NCBI RefSeq assembly: GCF_002242805.1
Contig: NZ_MCGQ01000030.1
Location: 40,862-104,861 of the forward strand
Origin: Streptomyces diastatochromogenes
Lineage (GTDB): Bacteria > Actinomycetota > Actinomycetes > Streptomycetales > Streptomycetaceae
DNA: 64,000 bases
Reading direction: 5' to 3'
A model generated the notes under the pieces. The model did not search any database, was not told the DNA's origin, and was given only the letters and a program-made list of their open reading frames with translations. Positions 24,488 to 33,009 of the stretch are shown here, piece after piece (within the stretch, counting starts at the first letter, position 1; each line of letters opens with the position of its first letter). A program made the position numbers and the translations under genes.

Positions 24488-24500
24488 CGGGAGGATAGTC

Positions 24501-25292
24501 GTGCACATTGCCGGGGCAACTGTTCTGCTGACCGGGGTCACGGGCGGCATCGGTGGGGCGCTCGCCGCCGAGATATCCGCTCGCGGCGCGGATCTCATAC
24601 TCACCGGCCGGCGGCGCGAGGCGCTGGAGCCGCTCGCCGACCGCTACGGAGCGCGAACGATCCTGGCCGATCTCGGCGACGCCGATGACGTGCTCCGCCT
24701 CGCGGAGGAGGCCGCCGGGACCGACATCCTCATCGCCAACGCCGCCCTGCCCTCCAGCGGTGACGTGCTCGACTACACGCCGGAGCAGATCGACCGGGCG
24801 CTCGCGGTGAACCTGCGCGCGCCCGCGATGCTCGCGCGGCTGCTCGCTCCCGCCATGGTCACCGCCGGGCGCGGGCACATCTGCTTCGTCGGGTCGCTGT
24901 CGGGAATGGCGGCCACCAAGTCGTCGTCGATGTACAACGCGACGAAGTTCGGGCTGCGCGGCTTCTCGCTCGCCTTCCGCCAGGACCTGCACGGCACGGG
25001 CGTCGGTGTCTCGATCGTCCAGCCGGGCTTCGTACGCGAGCTGGGGATGTTCGCGAACACGGGCTCGCCGACGCCCGGCGGGGTGCGGACCGTCGCGCCG
25101 GAGCAGGTCGTCAAGGGCGTGACCCGGGCGATCGAGCGTGATGTCGCCGAAATCAACGTGGCCCCGGTCGAGTTGAGGTTCCTCACCAAGATCGCGTCGC
25201 AGTTCCCGGGATTCGCGGAGCGGGTGCAACGGCTGGCCGGGGCGGAGCAGACCATGAACACGATCGTGGCGTCCCAGAAGCCAAGCCGGTGA
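24501..25292 (+). CDS. short-chain dehydrogenase/reductase
   Basis: A 263-aa classical SDR with TGVTGGIG (nucleotide loop, about residues 11-18), NAALPSSG (in place of NNAG) and the catalytic Ser plus YNATK. GTG at 24501 is chosen because GGGAGGA lies just upstream and right after the operator palindrome. The conserved glycine pattern and acidic-free second strand (LTGRRREA) point to NADP. It is controlled by the divergent TetR; substrate unknown. Confidence 0.9.
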   Translation: MHIAGATVLLTGVTGGIGGALAAEISARGADLILTGRRREALEPLADRYGARTILADLGDADDVLRLAEEAAGTDILIANAALPSSGDVLDYTPEQIDRALAVNLRAPAMLARLLAPAMVTAGRGHICFVGSLSGMAATKSSSMYNATKFGLRGFSLAFRQDLHGTGVGVSIVQPGFVRELGMFANTGSPTPGGVRTVAPEQVVKGVTRAIERDVAEINVAPVELRFLTKIASQFPGFAERVQRLAGAEQTMNTIVASQKPSR

Positions 25293-25354
25293 GGCCCGGA
25301 AGGAGCCGGTGAGCCCCGGGACGGAGCCGGTGGGTCCCTGAAGGCACCGCCCCC

Positions 25355-27667
25355 TCAAGCGGCGGGTTCGATCGTGACCTTGACGTGCTTCATCAGGGGC
25401 TGGTCGCTCTGCGTGCTGTAGTCGCCGAGCGCGCACAGCACGTTCATCTCCGGCATGTAGCCGGCGGCGCAGCCGCGGGGGATGTCGTAGGGGATGGCGA
25501 GGAATCCGTTGAGGTGACGGTGGCTGCCGTCCTTGGCGGTGCTGGTGATGTCGACCGGGTCGAACTCGGAGATGCCGCGTTCCCGCATGTCGTCCTCGTT
25601 CATGAAGACGAGCGTGCGCAGGTTCTTGACGCCCCGGTAGCGGTCGTTGTCGGAGTAGATGGTCGTGTTCCACTGGTCGTGGGAGCGCATGGTGCCGAGG
25701 GCCAGGGTGCCCGGGGCGGGGACGACGTCGGGCAGCGGGGCTGCGGAGAACTCGGCGCGTCCTGTGGGGGTGAGGAAGACCAGTTCGCGGGCGGGCTGCT
25801 TGATGCGGAAGCCGAGCGGCAGGCGCACCCGGCGGTTGCAGTCCTCGAATCCGTCGAGCACCTGGGCCATGGTGTCGCGGATACGGTCGTAGTCCTCGAT
25901 GTACCACTCCCAGGGGGTGTCGCTGTCCGGGAGTGCGGCGCGGGCGATGCCGGCGATGACGGCGGGCTCGGACAGCAGGTGCTTGGAGGCGGGGCGCTTC
26001 ATGCCGACCGACAGGTGGACCATGCTCATCGAGTCCTCGACCGACGTGGCCTGAACGCCGCCCTTCTGGTGGTCCTTCTCGGTCCGGCCCAGACACGGCA
26101 GGATGAGGGCCTGCCGGCCGTGGACCAGGTGGCTGCGGTTCAGCTTGGTGCTCACGTGGACCGTGAGGTCGCAGGAGCGCAGCGCCTCGTAGGTGTACGG
26201 GGTGTCGGGCGCGGCGAGGGCGAAGTTGCCGCCCATGCCGACGAACACCTTCACGTCGCCGCTGTGCATGGCCTGGATCGTGCCGACGGTGTCCAGGCCG
26301 TGCTCGCGGGGCGGGTCGATCCCGCAGATCTCGGCGAGGCGGTCCAGGAACTCCTCGGCGGGCCGGTGGTCGATGCCGCAGGTCCGGTTGCCCTGGACGT
26401 TGCTGTGCCCGCGCACCGGTGAGGGACCGGCGCCCTCGCGGCCCAGATTGCCGCGCAGCAGAAGGAGGTTGACGATCTCCCGGACGGTGTCGACGCCGTG
26501 CTCGTGCTGGCTGATACCGAGGCACCAGCTGAAGATGGAGCGGTCGGCGTCGCGGTACACGCGCGCGGCCTTGAGGATGTCGTCGCGGCTGAGACCTGAC
26601 TGGTGCTCGATCTCCGCCCAGGGGGTCCCCTCGCACAGGTCCCGGTACTCGTCGAAGTAGGCCGTGTGACGGTCGACGAACTCCTGGTCGACGGCCTTGG
26701 GATCGGTCCTCGCCTGCTCCAGGACCGCCTTGGCCATGCCGCGCAGCAGCGCCATGTCGCCGCCGATGCGCGGCTGCAGGTTCAGGGTGCTGGTCCGGGT
26801 CGTCTTGAGGAGGGCCATGTCCGTGAAGTCGTGCGGCACGATGGTGCGCGTGGCGGCCGCTTCGACCAGCGGGTTGACGTGCACGATCTGGGCGCCGCGG
26901 CGGTAGGCCTCGGCGAGGGCGGTGAGCATCCTGGGCGCGTTGGAGGCCGCGTTGACGCCCATGATGAACAGGGCGTCGGTGGTCTCCCAGTCCTTGAGGT
27001 CGACGGTCCCCTTGCCGGTGCCCAGGGACGCCTCCAGGGCGCGACCGCTGGCCTCGTGGCACATGTTGGAGCAGTCGGGCAGGTTGTTCGTGCCCAGTTC
27101 GCGGGCCATCAGCTGGTAGAGGAAGGTGGCCTCGTTGCCGAGGCGGCCGGAGGTGTAGAACGACGCCTGGTTCGGGTCGTCCAGTTCGCGCAGGGTGCGG
27201 CCGACCAGCTCGAAGGCGTCGTGCCAGCGGATCGGGACGTAGTGGTCCGAGTCGGGGTCGTAGACCATCGGCTCGGTCAGCCGTCCCTGGTCCTCCAGGT
27301 CGAAGTCGCTCCAGCCGAACAGCTCCGTGACCGAGTGCGCGGCGAAGAAGTCGCGGCCGACCCGCTTGCCGGTCATCTCCCAGGTGACGTGCTTGATGCC
27401 GTTCTCGCAGATGTCCAGGTGGAGCCCTTTGGTGTCGTCGGGCCAGGCGCATCCCGGGCAGTCGAACCCGTCGCCCTCGTGGTTCATCCGCATGATCGCC
27501 CGGGGCCCGTCCACCAGGGCGCCCTCGCGCATCAGCACCTGGCTCACACTCTTCGCGGCGCCCCAGCCTGCGGCCGGGTGGTGGTACGGGTGGAACTCCG
27601 GCTCCTCCTTGGGGACAGGACCGACCCGGGGCTCCCGGTGCTTCTGGTCGTGCTCGGAGATGGCCAC
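25355..27667 (-). CDS. molybdopterin oxidoreductase, YdeP/FdhF-like alpha subunit
   Basis: About 770 aa, of the formate-dehydrogenase-H-like family of molybdopterin enzymes. Near the N-terminus is FDCPGCAWPDD, and the family's guanine-dinucleotide contacts are seen in FIMGVNAASNAPR and GMGGNFALAAPDTPY. It lacks the N-terminal CxxC-x3-C 4Fe-4S motif of true formate dehydrogenases, as in the YdeP type. No FdhD or partner subunits are adjacent. Start GTG at 27667 is preferred over GTG at 27676, since AAGGAG lies eight bases before it. Physiological substrate is unknown; relatives in other bacteria have been linked to acid resistance. Confidence 0.88.
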   Translation of the reverse strand: MAISEHDQKHREPRVGPVPKEEPEFHPYHHPAAGWGAAKSVSQVLMREGALVDGPRAIMRMNHEGDGFDCPGCAWPDDTKGLHLDICENGIKHVTWEMTGKRVGRDFFAAHSVTELFGWSDFDLEDQGRLTEPMVYDPDSDHYVPIRWHDAFELVGRTLRELDDPNQASFYTSGRLGNEATFLYQLMARELGTNNLPDCSNMCHEASGRALEASLGTGKGTVDLKDWETTDALFIMGVNAASNAPRMLTALAEAYRRGAQIVHVNPLVEAAATRTIVPHDFTDMALLKTTRTSTLNLQPRIGGDMALLRGMAKAVLEQARTDPKAVDQEFVDRHTAYFDEYRDLCEGTPWAEIEHQSGLSRDDILKAARVYRDADRSIFSWCLGISQHEHGVDTVREIVNLLLLRGNLGREGAGPSPVRGHSNVQGNRTCGIDHRPAEEFLDRLAEICGIDPPREHGLDTVGTIQAMHSGDVKVFVGMGGNFALAAPDTPYTYEALRSCDLTVHVSTKLNRSHLVHGRQALILPCLGRTEKDHQKGGVQATSVEDSMSMVHLSVGMKRPASKHLLSEPAVIAGIARAALPDSDTPWEWYIEDYDRIRDTMAQVLDGFEDCNRRVRLPLGFRIKQPARELVFLTPTGRAEFSAAPLPDVVPAPGTLALGTMRSHDQWNTTIYSDNDRYRGVKNLRTLVFMNEDDMRERGISEFDPVDITSTAKDGSHRHLNGFLAIPYDIPRGCAAGYMPEMNVLCALGDYSTQSDQPLMKHVKVTIEPAA

Positions 27668-27859
27668 GGCTCTCACTCCTTCGGCACACGGAGGCCGGTG
27701 GTCGTCGCTCTTCCTCGGGCGTCGTCGCTCTTCCTCAGGCTATGCCGAGGGGTGATATGCAGCACCTCGACTAACATGACCGAAAGATCATGCTTTCAGC
27801 CATTTCTTTCGTTACCCCCACACCTGTTCTTTCCTCTCCCCCACACCTGAGGAGCACGC

Positions 27860-28339
27860 ATGACCAGCGAACCCGAGCCGATCAGCGAGGTTGCCCGTCA
27901 GGCGCTCGAGAAGGAACTCGCAGAAGTCCGCGCCGAACGCGCATCGGTCGCGGCGACTCTGCGCGACGGTGACACGACCGGCGACCGCGCCGACGAGGCC
28001 GACGAGTTGCAGCGCGTCGACGCGCTGGATCGCCTGGACGCCCGTATCTCGCAGATCACCACGCGACTGCGGCAGGCGGCCGAAGCGGGCCGGCCCTCCA
28101 CGGATGTGGTGGGTGTCGGCAGCACGGTCACCGTGCGCTTCCAGGACGGCACCGAGGACACGTTCCAGATCGGCGCGACGGCGGAAGTCCTGGACCCCAC
28201 GCTGATCACGGCCGACAGTCCGCTGGGGCACGCGCTGCTCGGCCACCGGGCCGGCGACTCGGTGAGCTACCGCGCACCCGAGGGACGGCTGACCGCGATG
28301 GTGGTGTCCCTCGGCGGGGCACCCGGCGGACAGGGCTGA
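27860..28339 (+). CDS. GreA/GreB-family transcription elongation factor
   Basis: A 159-aa protein. The first 75 residues are a charged coiled coil (VARQALEKELAEVRAERASV) and the second half has VGVGSTVTVRFQDGTEDTF and SPLGHALLGHRAGDSVSYRA, the C-terminal FKBP-like domain of Gre factors. Acidic tip residues are DGDTTGDRADEADE. A TGAGGAGC site precedes the ATG. It would bind the RNA polymerase secondary channel; whether it cleaves backtracked RNA or acts in another way is not clear, since Streptomyces carry several paralogues. Confidence 0.9.
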   Translation: MTSEPEPISEVARQALEKELAEVRAERASVAATLRDGDTTGDRADEADELQRVDALDRLDARISQITTRLRQAAEAGRPSTDVVGVGSTVTVRFQDGTEDTFQIGATAEVLDPTLITADSPLGHALLGHRAGDSVSYRAPEGRLTAMVVSLGGAPGGQG

Positions 28340-28358
28340 TCAGAAGCCGGGTTCGGAC

Positions 28359-29291
28359 TCAGCCGGGAGCGGCGGGCAGGTCGTCCAGAAAGGTGACGGT
28401 CGGTACGTGGAACAGGCACCCCGTCATCGCCGTCGAGTAGTCCAGGATGCGGTCGTGCGCGGCTCGGCCGTCGCCGAGGAACATGTGCCTCAGCATCTGC
28501 TCGGTCACGTCCGGAGTACGCGCGTAGCCGATGAAGTACGTGCCGAACGCGCCCTCCGCGAGGCTGCCGAACGGCATGTTCTCGCGCACGATCCTGCGCT
28601 CGTCGCCGTTCTCGTCGGTGATGGTGTTGAGCGCCACGTGGGAGTCGGCGGGCTTGATGTCGTCGGGAAGTTCGACGTTGTCGAGCTTCGTCCGGCCGAT
28701 GACCTTCTCCTGCCGGTCCGGGGACAAGACGTTCCACGCCGTCATGTCGTGCAGGTACTTCTGCACGATCACATAGCTGCCCCCGGTGAAGTCGGGGTCC
28801 TCGTCGCCGATGGACACCGCGTCGGCCGCGACCTGCCCTTCGGGGTTCTCACTGCCGTCCACGAACCCGAGCAGGTCGCGTTCGTCGAAGTACTTGAAGG
28901 CATGGATCTCGTCCACCACCGTGACCGCGCCGCGCAGCCGCTCCATGACCAGCCGGGCCAGTTCGAAACACAGGTCCATGCGGCGGGCGCGCACATGGAA
29001 GAGGAGGTCTCCCGGGGTCGCCGGGGCATGGTGGCGGGGGCCGTTCAGTTCCGCGAACGGGTGCAGCTCCCGTGGGCGCGGTCCCCCGAAGAGCCGGTCC
29101 CAGGCCTCCGATCCGATGCCGACGACGCAGGTGAGCCGGTCGTCGGGTGCGCGGAAGGCGACCGAGCGGCGCAGACCCGAGACGTCCTCCAGCAGGTCGC
29201 GGACCGCCCCCTCGCCACCCGGATCGACCGTGACCACGAGGAAGACGGTGGCTCTGGCCGGTTCGACGACCACGGCCTGTGACTCGGGCAC
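28359..29291 (-). CDS. Dyp-type heme peroxidase
   Basis: A 310-aa peroxidase with the hallmark GFVDGSENP (Asp145 being the catalytic acid), proximal heme ligand His218 in DSHVALN, and distal Arg236 in RIVRENMPF. Length and lack of a signal peptide place it with the cytosolic YfeX-like group rather than the Tat-exported EfeB group. It converges on the Gre-factor gene, leaving 19 bp between. It would reduce H2O2 using an organic donor; no encapsulin gene is seen nearby and no encapsulin-targeting tail is obvious. Confidence 0.93.
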   Translation of the reverse strand: MPESQAVVVEPARATVFLVVTVDPGGEGAVRDLLEDVSGLRRSVAFRAPDDRLTCVVGIGSEAWDRLFGGPRPRELHPFAELNGPRHHAPATPGDLLFHVRARRMDLCFELARLVMERLRGAVTVVDEIHAFKYFDERDLLGFVDGSENPEGQVAADAVSIGDEDPDFTGGSYVIVQKYLHDMTAWNVLSPDRQEKVIGRTKLDNVELPDDIKPADSHVALNTITDENGDERRIVRENMPFGSLAEGAFGTYFIGYARTPDVTEQMLRHMFLGDGRAAHDRILDYSTAMTGCLFHVPTVTFLDDLPAAPG

Positions 29292-29393
29292 GAACCGGCC
29301 CCCTTCTGCGCTGGTCCCGGATTTCGATGGTCCCTGATTTCGATGGTTCCTGTTCTCATCCTGCTGCGTACGGCGCGGAACCGCGCGAGGACG

Positions 29394-30026
29394 TCAGCCG
29401 GTGACGAGGCCCGCGACGAGGTTGATGGCGGTGGCGAGAATGCTGGTGCCGAAGACGTACGACAGGAGTGTGTGCCGCAGCACGATCGCGCGGACGGTCG
29501 TACTCGAGACGGAGGTGTCCGACACCTGGTAGGTCATGCCGAGGTTGTAGCTGAAGTAGAAGAAGTCGCGGTACGCGGGCTGCTGGTCGGAGTTGAAGTC
29601 GATCCCGCCTCCGGCGGCGTAGTAGACGTAGGCGTAGCGGGTGGCGTACATCAGGTGCAGTGCGGCCCAGGCCATGAACACCCCGAACAGCGCCATCGCG
29701 GCACCGACATGGCCGGTGTCGGAGGCGCCGAGCAGGAGCAGCAGCACGATCGCGACCAGTCCGCACGAGGCGACGGCCACGACCACGAGTTCCTCCCCGA
29801 CGGGCCGGAAGTCCTCGCGTCGGGCGTTGCGATGGGTCGCCGCGGCGTCCATGGGCCACAGCACCGCCCAGCCGGCCACCACGAAGGCGAGTTGGGTCAC
29901 GGCGATCCCGGCCAGCGCACCCAGCAGCTCCCGGGACGACAGTCCGACGGCCACGCCGACCGCGGCGCCGAGGAGCACCGCGCCGGCCAGGCGGGGCACG
30001 GCGTCCAGCGGCAACCAGGTGCTCAT
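29394..30026 (-). CDS. DUF1345 membrane protein
   Basis: A 210-aa protein with about five to six hydrophobic helices, for example AGAVLLGAAVGVAVGL and VAIVLLLLLGASDTGHVGAA. The conserved YFSYNLGMTYQVSD segment (about residue 160) identifies the DUF1345 family, whose function is not known. The start MSTWLPLDAV is chosen because the sequence upstream is low-complexity and overlaps the divergent promoter region. Confidence 0.88.
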   Translation of the reverse strand: MSTWLPLDAVPRLAGAVLLGAAVGVAVGLSSRELLGALAGIAVTQLAFVVAGWAVLWPMDAAATHRNARREDFRPVGEELVVVAVASCGLVAIVLLLLLGASDTGHVGAAMALFGVFMAWAALHLMYATRYAYVYYAAGGGIDFNSDQQPAYRDFFYFSYNLGMTYQVSDTSVSSTTVRAIVLRHTLLSYVFGTSILATAINLVAGLVTG

Positions 30027-30145
30027 GCGCCACCAGGGTAGTTCCGTCGCCGCCGGCCGGCCCGCCGGAGCGCGCCGTCCCGGGCAGCGGCATGCGGCCG
30101 CCCGCTGACCGCGCACCCGGCCGGAGCACGGGGTATACACCGAGC

Positions 30146-31933
30146 ATGCCGGGTTTGCGTCGATTCTCCCCTCCCGTGCCTGGGCACGGCTGGCGCAGCT
30201 CGGTCGCCGGCGCGGGGCGGGCTCTCTCCCCGCGCGGTGCGCTGACCCTGCACGACGCGGACGGAGCGCTGCTGTTCGCCGTGCGGGCCGCCCTGGCCAT
30301 GGGGCTGGTCGCCGTACCGATCGTGGCTGCGGGACGGCCCGATCTGGCGGTCTACGCCATGCTCGGATCCTTCACCACCACGTTCGGCCGCAATCTGCCC
30401 TATGCCCGTCGCGCCCGGGTGCTCGCGGTGGTGGCCGTGGCCATGACGGCGTGCGTGGGCTGTGGGTCTGCGCTCGCGGTGTGGGCCCGCCCCGGGGAGT
30501 CGGCGGCCGGTGCCGCCGTGGTGGCAGCGGCGACGGCCGTGGTCGCGGGCGTGGCGAAGTACGTCTGCGATGCCACCCGGCTCGGCGGGCTCGGCGCGGT
30601 GCTGCTCCTGTTCTCGTTCGCGGTGGCGGCCAACGCCTCCGCCACGTGGGCCGAAGTGCTCCCCCACACGGCGCTGGCGGCGGCCGGGGCGGCGTTCGCG
30701 TGGCTGTTGGCGGTCTCCGGCCGGTTCGTGCATCCCGAGCGGCCGCAGCGCCTGGCGGTGGCCATGGCCCTGCGTCGGCTCGCCGAGGTGCTGGAGGCGT
30801 CCGCGGCGGGGGACGTACCGCGGCAGACCCGGCACGGCGCCACCGTCGCCGTCCTGCACGCGTACCAGTGCCTCGGCTCTCCGCCGCCGGCTCGGACTCG
30901 GAGCAGAGGGCCCGGCCCCGACGCGGTCTTCCTGCGTCTGACCGACCTGTCCTGGACCCTGCTGGTCGGCTCCGCGCGGGGTGCGCCCGGTGACCCGGCC
31001 GCGACGGCCGTGCAGCTGCGCCGGCAGGCCGCCCTCCTCGCCGACCGGCGCCGCCGGACCCCCGCCGTGCTGCGTGAGCTGCCGTTCCTCCCTACGGCGT
31101 CGCCGTTGCCGCAGGCCCGGGACGGTGGGGCCGGATGCGCGGCGGGGTCGGCCGCGGCGCGGGACGACGCCGCCGCGCTGCGTGCCACGGAGTTGCTGGT
31201 CGGGCGGCCGGGCGGCCCCGACCACCTGGCCGTCCTGGCCGTGCCCGCGCTGCGGATGGCCCTGGGCACCGGCGTGGCGGGCGGGCTGGCCGTCCTCCTG
31301 CACCTGGAGCACGGCTACTGGGCGGCGATCTCGGCCGCCGCCGTGCTGCATTCGGTCAATCTGCGTACGACGGCCCAGCGTGCCGTGCAGCGCACCCTGG
31401 GCACGCTCCTCGGGCTGCTGATCGCGCTCGGCGTGCTGGCCGCGCACCCGGAGCCCATGGCACTCGCTCTGGTCATCGCTGCCCTGGAGTTCCTGCTGGA
31501 GTTCGTGGTGGTCCGCAACTACGGCCTGGGGGTCGTCTTCCTGACCCCGATGGCGCTGCTGCTGAGCGACCTGGCGGCGCCCGCACCTACCGGCGAACTG
31601 GTCCTCGACCGGGTGGTCGGCAGCGTGGTGGGGATCGGCACGGGGCTGCTGTGCGCTCTGCTGGTGGTGCACGACCGGGCCGCGGTACGGGTGGAGCGTG
31701 CGCTGGACGCGTGCGTGGCGGCCGCCGACCGGGCCGAACGGTCACTGGGCCGTGCCGGCGAGCCGCCGCCCTCGCTCGTCCAGGTGCGTCTGGCGGTGGC
31801 GGTCGTGGAACTGCGCGACGCCGATGACGCCGCCGCCGGTGAGCTGTGGCCGGCCGGGATCGACCCCGCCGAACTCGCGGCCGCGGAGAAACGCGCCTAC
31901 GTTCTGCTCGACCGGCTGCATCACCATCGCTGA
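30146..31933 (+). CDS. FUSC-family membrane protein (YccS/aromatic-acid exporter-like)
   Basis: A 595-aa protein with two blocks of about five helices: one near the N-terminus (ALAMGLVAVPIVAAGRPDLA) and one from about residue 365 (YWAAISAAAVLHSVNLRTTA ... LGTLLGLLIALGVLAAHPEP). The soluble linker between is Arg/Ala-rich. This two-block layout is the FUSC family of fusaric-acid-resistance and AaeB-like exporters. The substrate is unknown. ATG at 30146 (MPGLRRFSPP) is preferred; it has no strong ribosome site. Confidence 0.87.
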   Translation: MPGLRRFSPPVPGHGWRSSVAGAGRALSPRGALTLHDADGALLFAVRAALAMGLVAVPIVAAGRPDLAVYAMLGSFTTTFGRNLPYARRARVLAVVAVAMTACVGCGSALAVWARPGESAAGAAVVAAATAVVAGVAKYVCDATRLGGLGAVLLLFSFAVAANASATWAEVLPHTALAAAGAAFAWLLAVSGRFVHPERPQRLAVAMALRRLAEVLEASAAGDVPRQTRHGATVAVLHAYQCLGSPPPARTRSRGPGPDAVFLRLTDLSWTLLVGSARGAPGDPAATAVQLRRQAALLADRRRRTPAVLRELPFLPTASPLPQARDGGAGCAAGSAAARDDAAALRATELLVGRPGGPDHLAVLAVPALRMALGTGVAGGLAVLLHLEHGYWAAISAAAVLHSVNLRTTAQRAVQRTLGTLLGLLIALGVLAAHPEPMALALVIAALEFLLEFVVVRNYGLGVVFLTPMALLLSDLAAPAPTGELVLDRVVGSVVGIGTGLLCALLVVHDRAAVRVERALDACVAAADRAERSLGRAGEPPPSLVQVRLAVAVVELRDADDAAAGELWPAGIDPAELAAAEKRAYVLLDRLHHHR

Positions 31934-32102
31934 GGCGTGACCGTGCCGTCGAGCACCGTGCGGCGCGACCGTTGCGTCGAGCACCGCGCAACCGACGAGA
32001 GATCCCGGGCAGGATGGGGTTTTCCTCCACTGTCCTCGCGCTCGGGGGCACACCCAGACTGCCTGTCATGACGCATCAGACGCATCAAGCGCCGTACATC
32101 GC

Positions 32103-32837
32103 ATGACCGGTTCCCTCGCCCGCCGCGTCGCCGCCGAGGCGGTCGGGACCGGGCTGCTCGTGGTCGTGGCCGTCGGTTCCGGGATCCAGGCCACCCAACT
32201 GTCGCAGGACTCCGGTGTGCGGTTGCTGGCCTGTTCGCTCGCCGCCGTGTTCGGCCTGGGCGTGCTCATCACGCTGCTGGGGCCGGTGTCCGGCGGGCAC
32301 CTCAACCCTGCCGTCACCCTGTCCGCCTGGTACGCCGACCGCCGTCGGAGCACCGGACCGACCCTGCGGGAGGTGGCCGCGTACATACCGGCGCAGGTGG
32401 CCGGGGCGATCGGCGGCGCGGTCCTGGCCGACGCCATGTTCGCCCGGCCCCTGGTGAAGCTCTCCACCCACGAGCGGTCCGCCGGACACCTGTGGTTGGG
32501 CGAGGTCGTCGCCACCGCCGGGCTGATCCTGCTCGTCCTCGGCCTGCAGCGCACCGGCCGTGCCCGGCTGGTACCGGCCGCGGTGGCCGCCTACATCGGG
32601 TCCGCGTACTGGTTCACGTCCTCGACCTCCTTCGCCAACCCCGCGCTGACGATCGGCCGCGTCGTCACCGACACGGCCGCCGGGATCGCCCCCGCCTCCG
32701 TCGTCCCGTTCGTCGCGGCCCAACTGCTCGGGGCCGGGCTCGGACTGGGCGCCGCGACGCTGCTGTTCGGGCGCCCCGCGCACCCGGGAGACGACAACCA
32801 CGCCACAGCCGCACGGACAGAGCCCGCCCCGCTCTGA
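32103..32837 (+). CDS. MIP/aquaporin-family channel
   Basis: A 244-aa channel with six helices and both signature loops, GHLNPAVTLS (about residue 66) and FANPALTIGR (about residue 179). The second half-loop has the NPA triplet intact, and Ser/Thr lie next to it. The pattern fits the glycerol/arsenite-type bacterial aquaporins often linked to ars genes, but no ars gene is adjacent. It would passively move water or small neutral solutes. Confidence 0.9.
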   Translation: MTGSLARRVAAEAVGTGLLVVVAVGSGIQATQLSQDSGVRLLACSLAAVFGLGVLITLLGPVSGGHLNPAVTLSAWYADRRRSTGPTLREVAAYIPAQVAGAIGGAVLADAMFARPLVKLSTHERSAGHLWLGEVVATAGLILLVLGLQRTGRARLVPAAVAAYIGSAYWFTSSTSFANPALTIGRVVTDTAAGIAPASVVPFVAAQLLGAGLGLGAATLLFGRPAHPGDDNHATAARTEPAPL

Positions 32838-32886
32838 CCGACCGCCCGACCGGCCGGAGTCGCAACAGACGACTCCGGCCGACCTC

Positions 32887-32917
32887 TTGACCAACCCGTG
32901 TTCCGTACCGCCATACT
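32887..32917 (+). promoter_or_regulatory. candidate promoter of the purine-type operon
   Basis: TTGACC (32887-32892) and CATACT (32912-32917) are separated by 19 bp. The operator palindrome starts at the very next base, a usual arrangement for repression. The call rests on pattern only. Confidence 0.5.
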
Positions 32918-32955
32918 GGCGGCCAAATCGATGTGGCCAAATCGATTTGGCCGCC
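32918..32955. promoter_or_regulatory. compound LacI-type operator
   Basis: Two 15-bp inverted arms (GGCGGCCAAATCGAT and complement) surround eight bases. Inside lies a perfect 18-bp palindrome GGCCAAATCGATTTGGCC (32935-32952), and GGCCAAATCGAT occurs twice as a direct repeat 14 bp apart. The AAATCGATTT core with a central CG is typical of LacI-family sites. It lies just behind the promoter of the permease gene at 33010, and a LacI-family gene is 4 kb downstream. Confidence 0.75.
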
Positions 32956-33009
32956 GTCCACGGCCGGATCGTCGAGGCCTGAGCCGAGCGAGCCGAACGG
33001 AGCCCGCGC

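Noticed and set aside
23796..27689. A 1297-codon minus-strand frame
   Set aside because: Spans the TetR, SDR and molybdoenzyme genes out of frame; Arg/Pro-rich shadow only.
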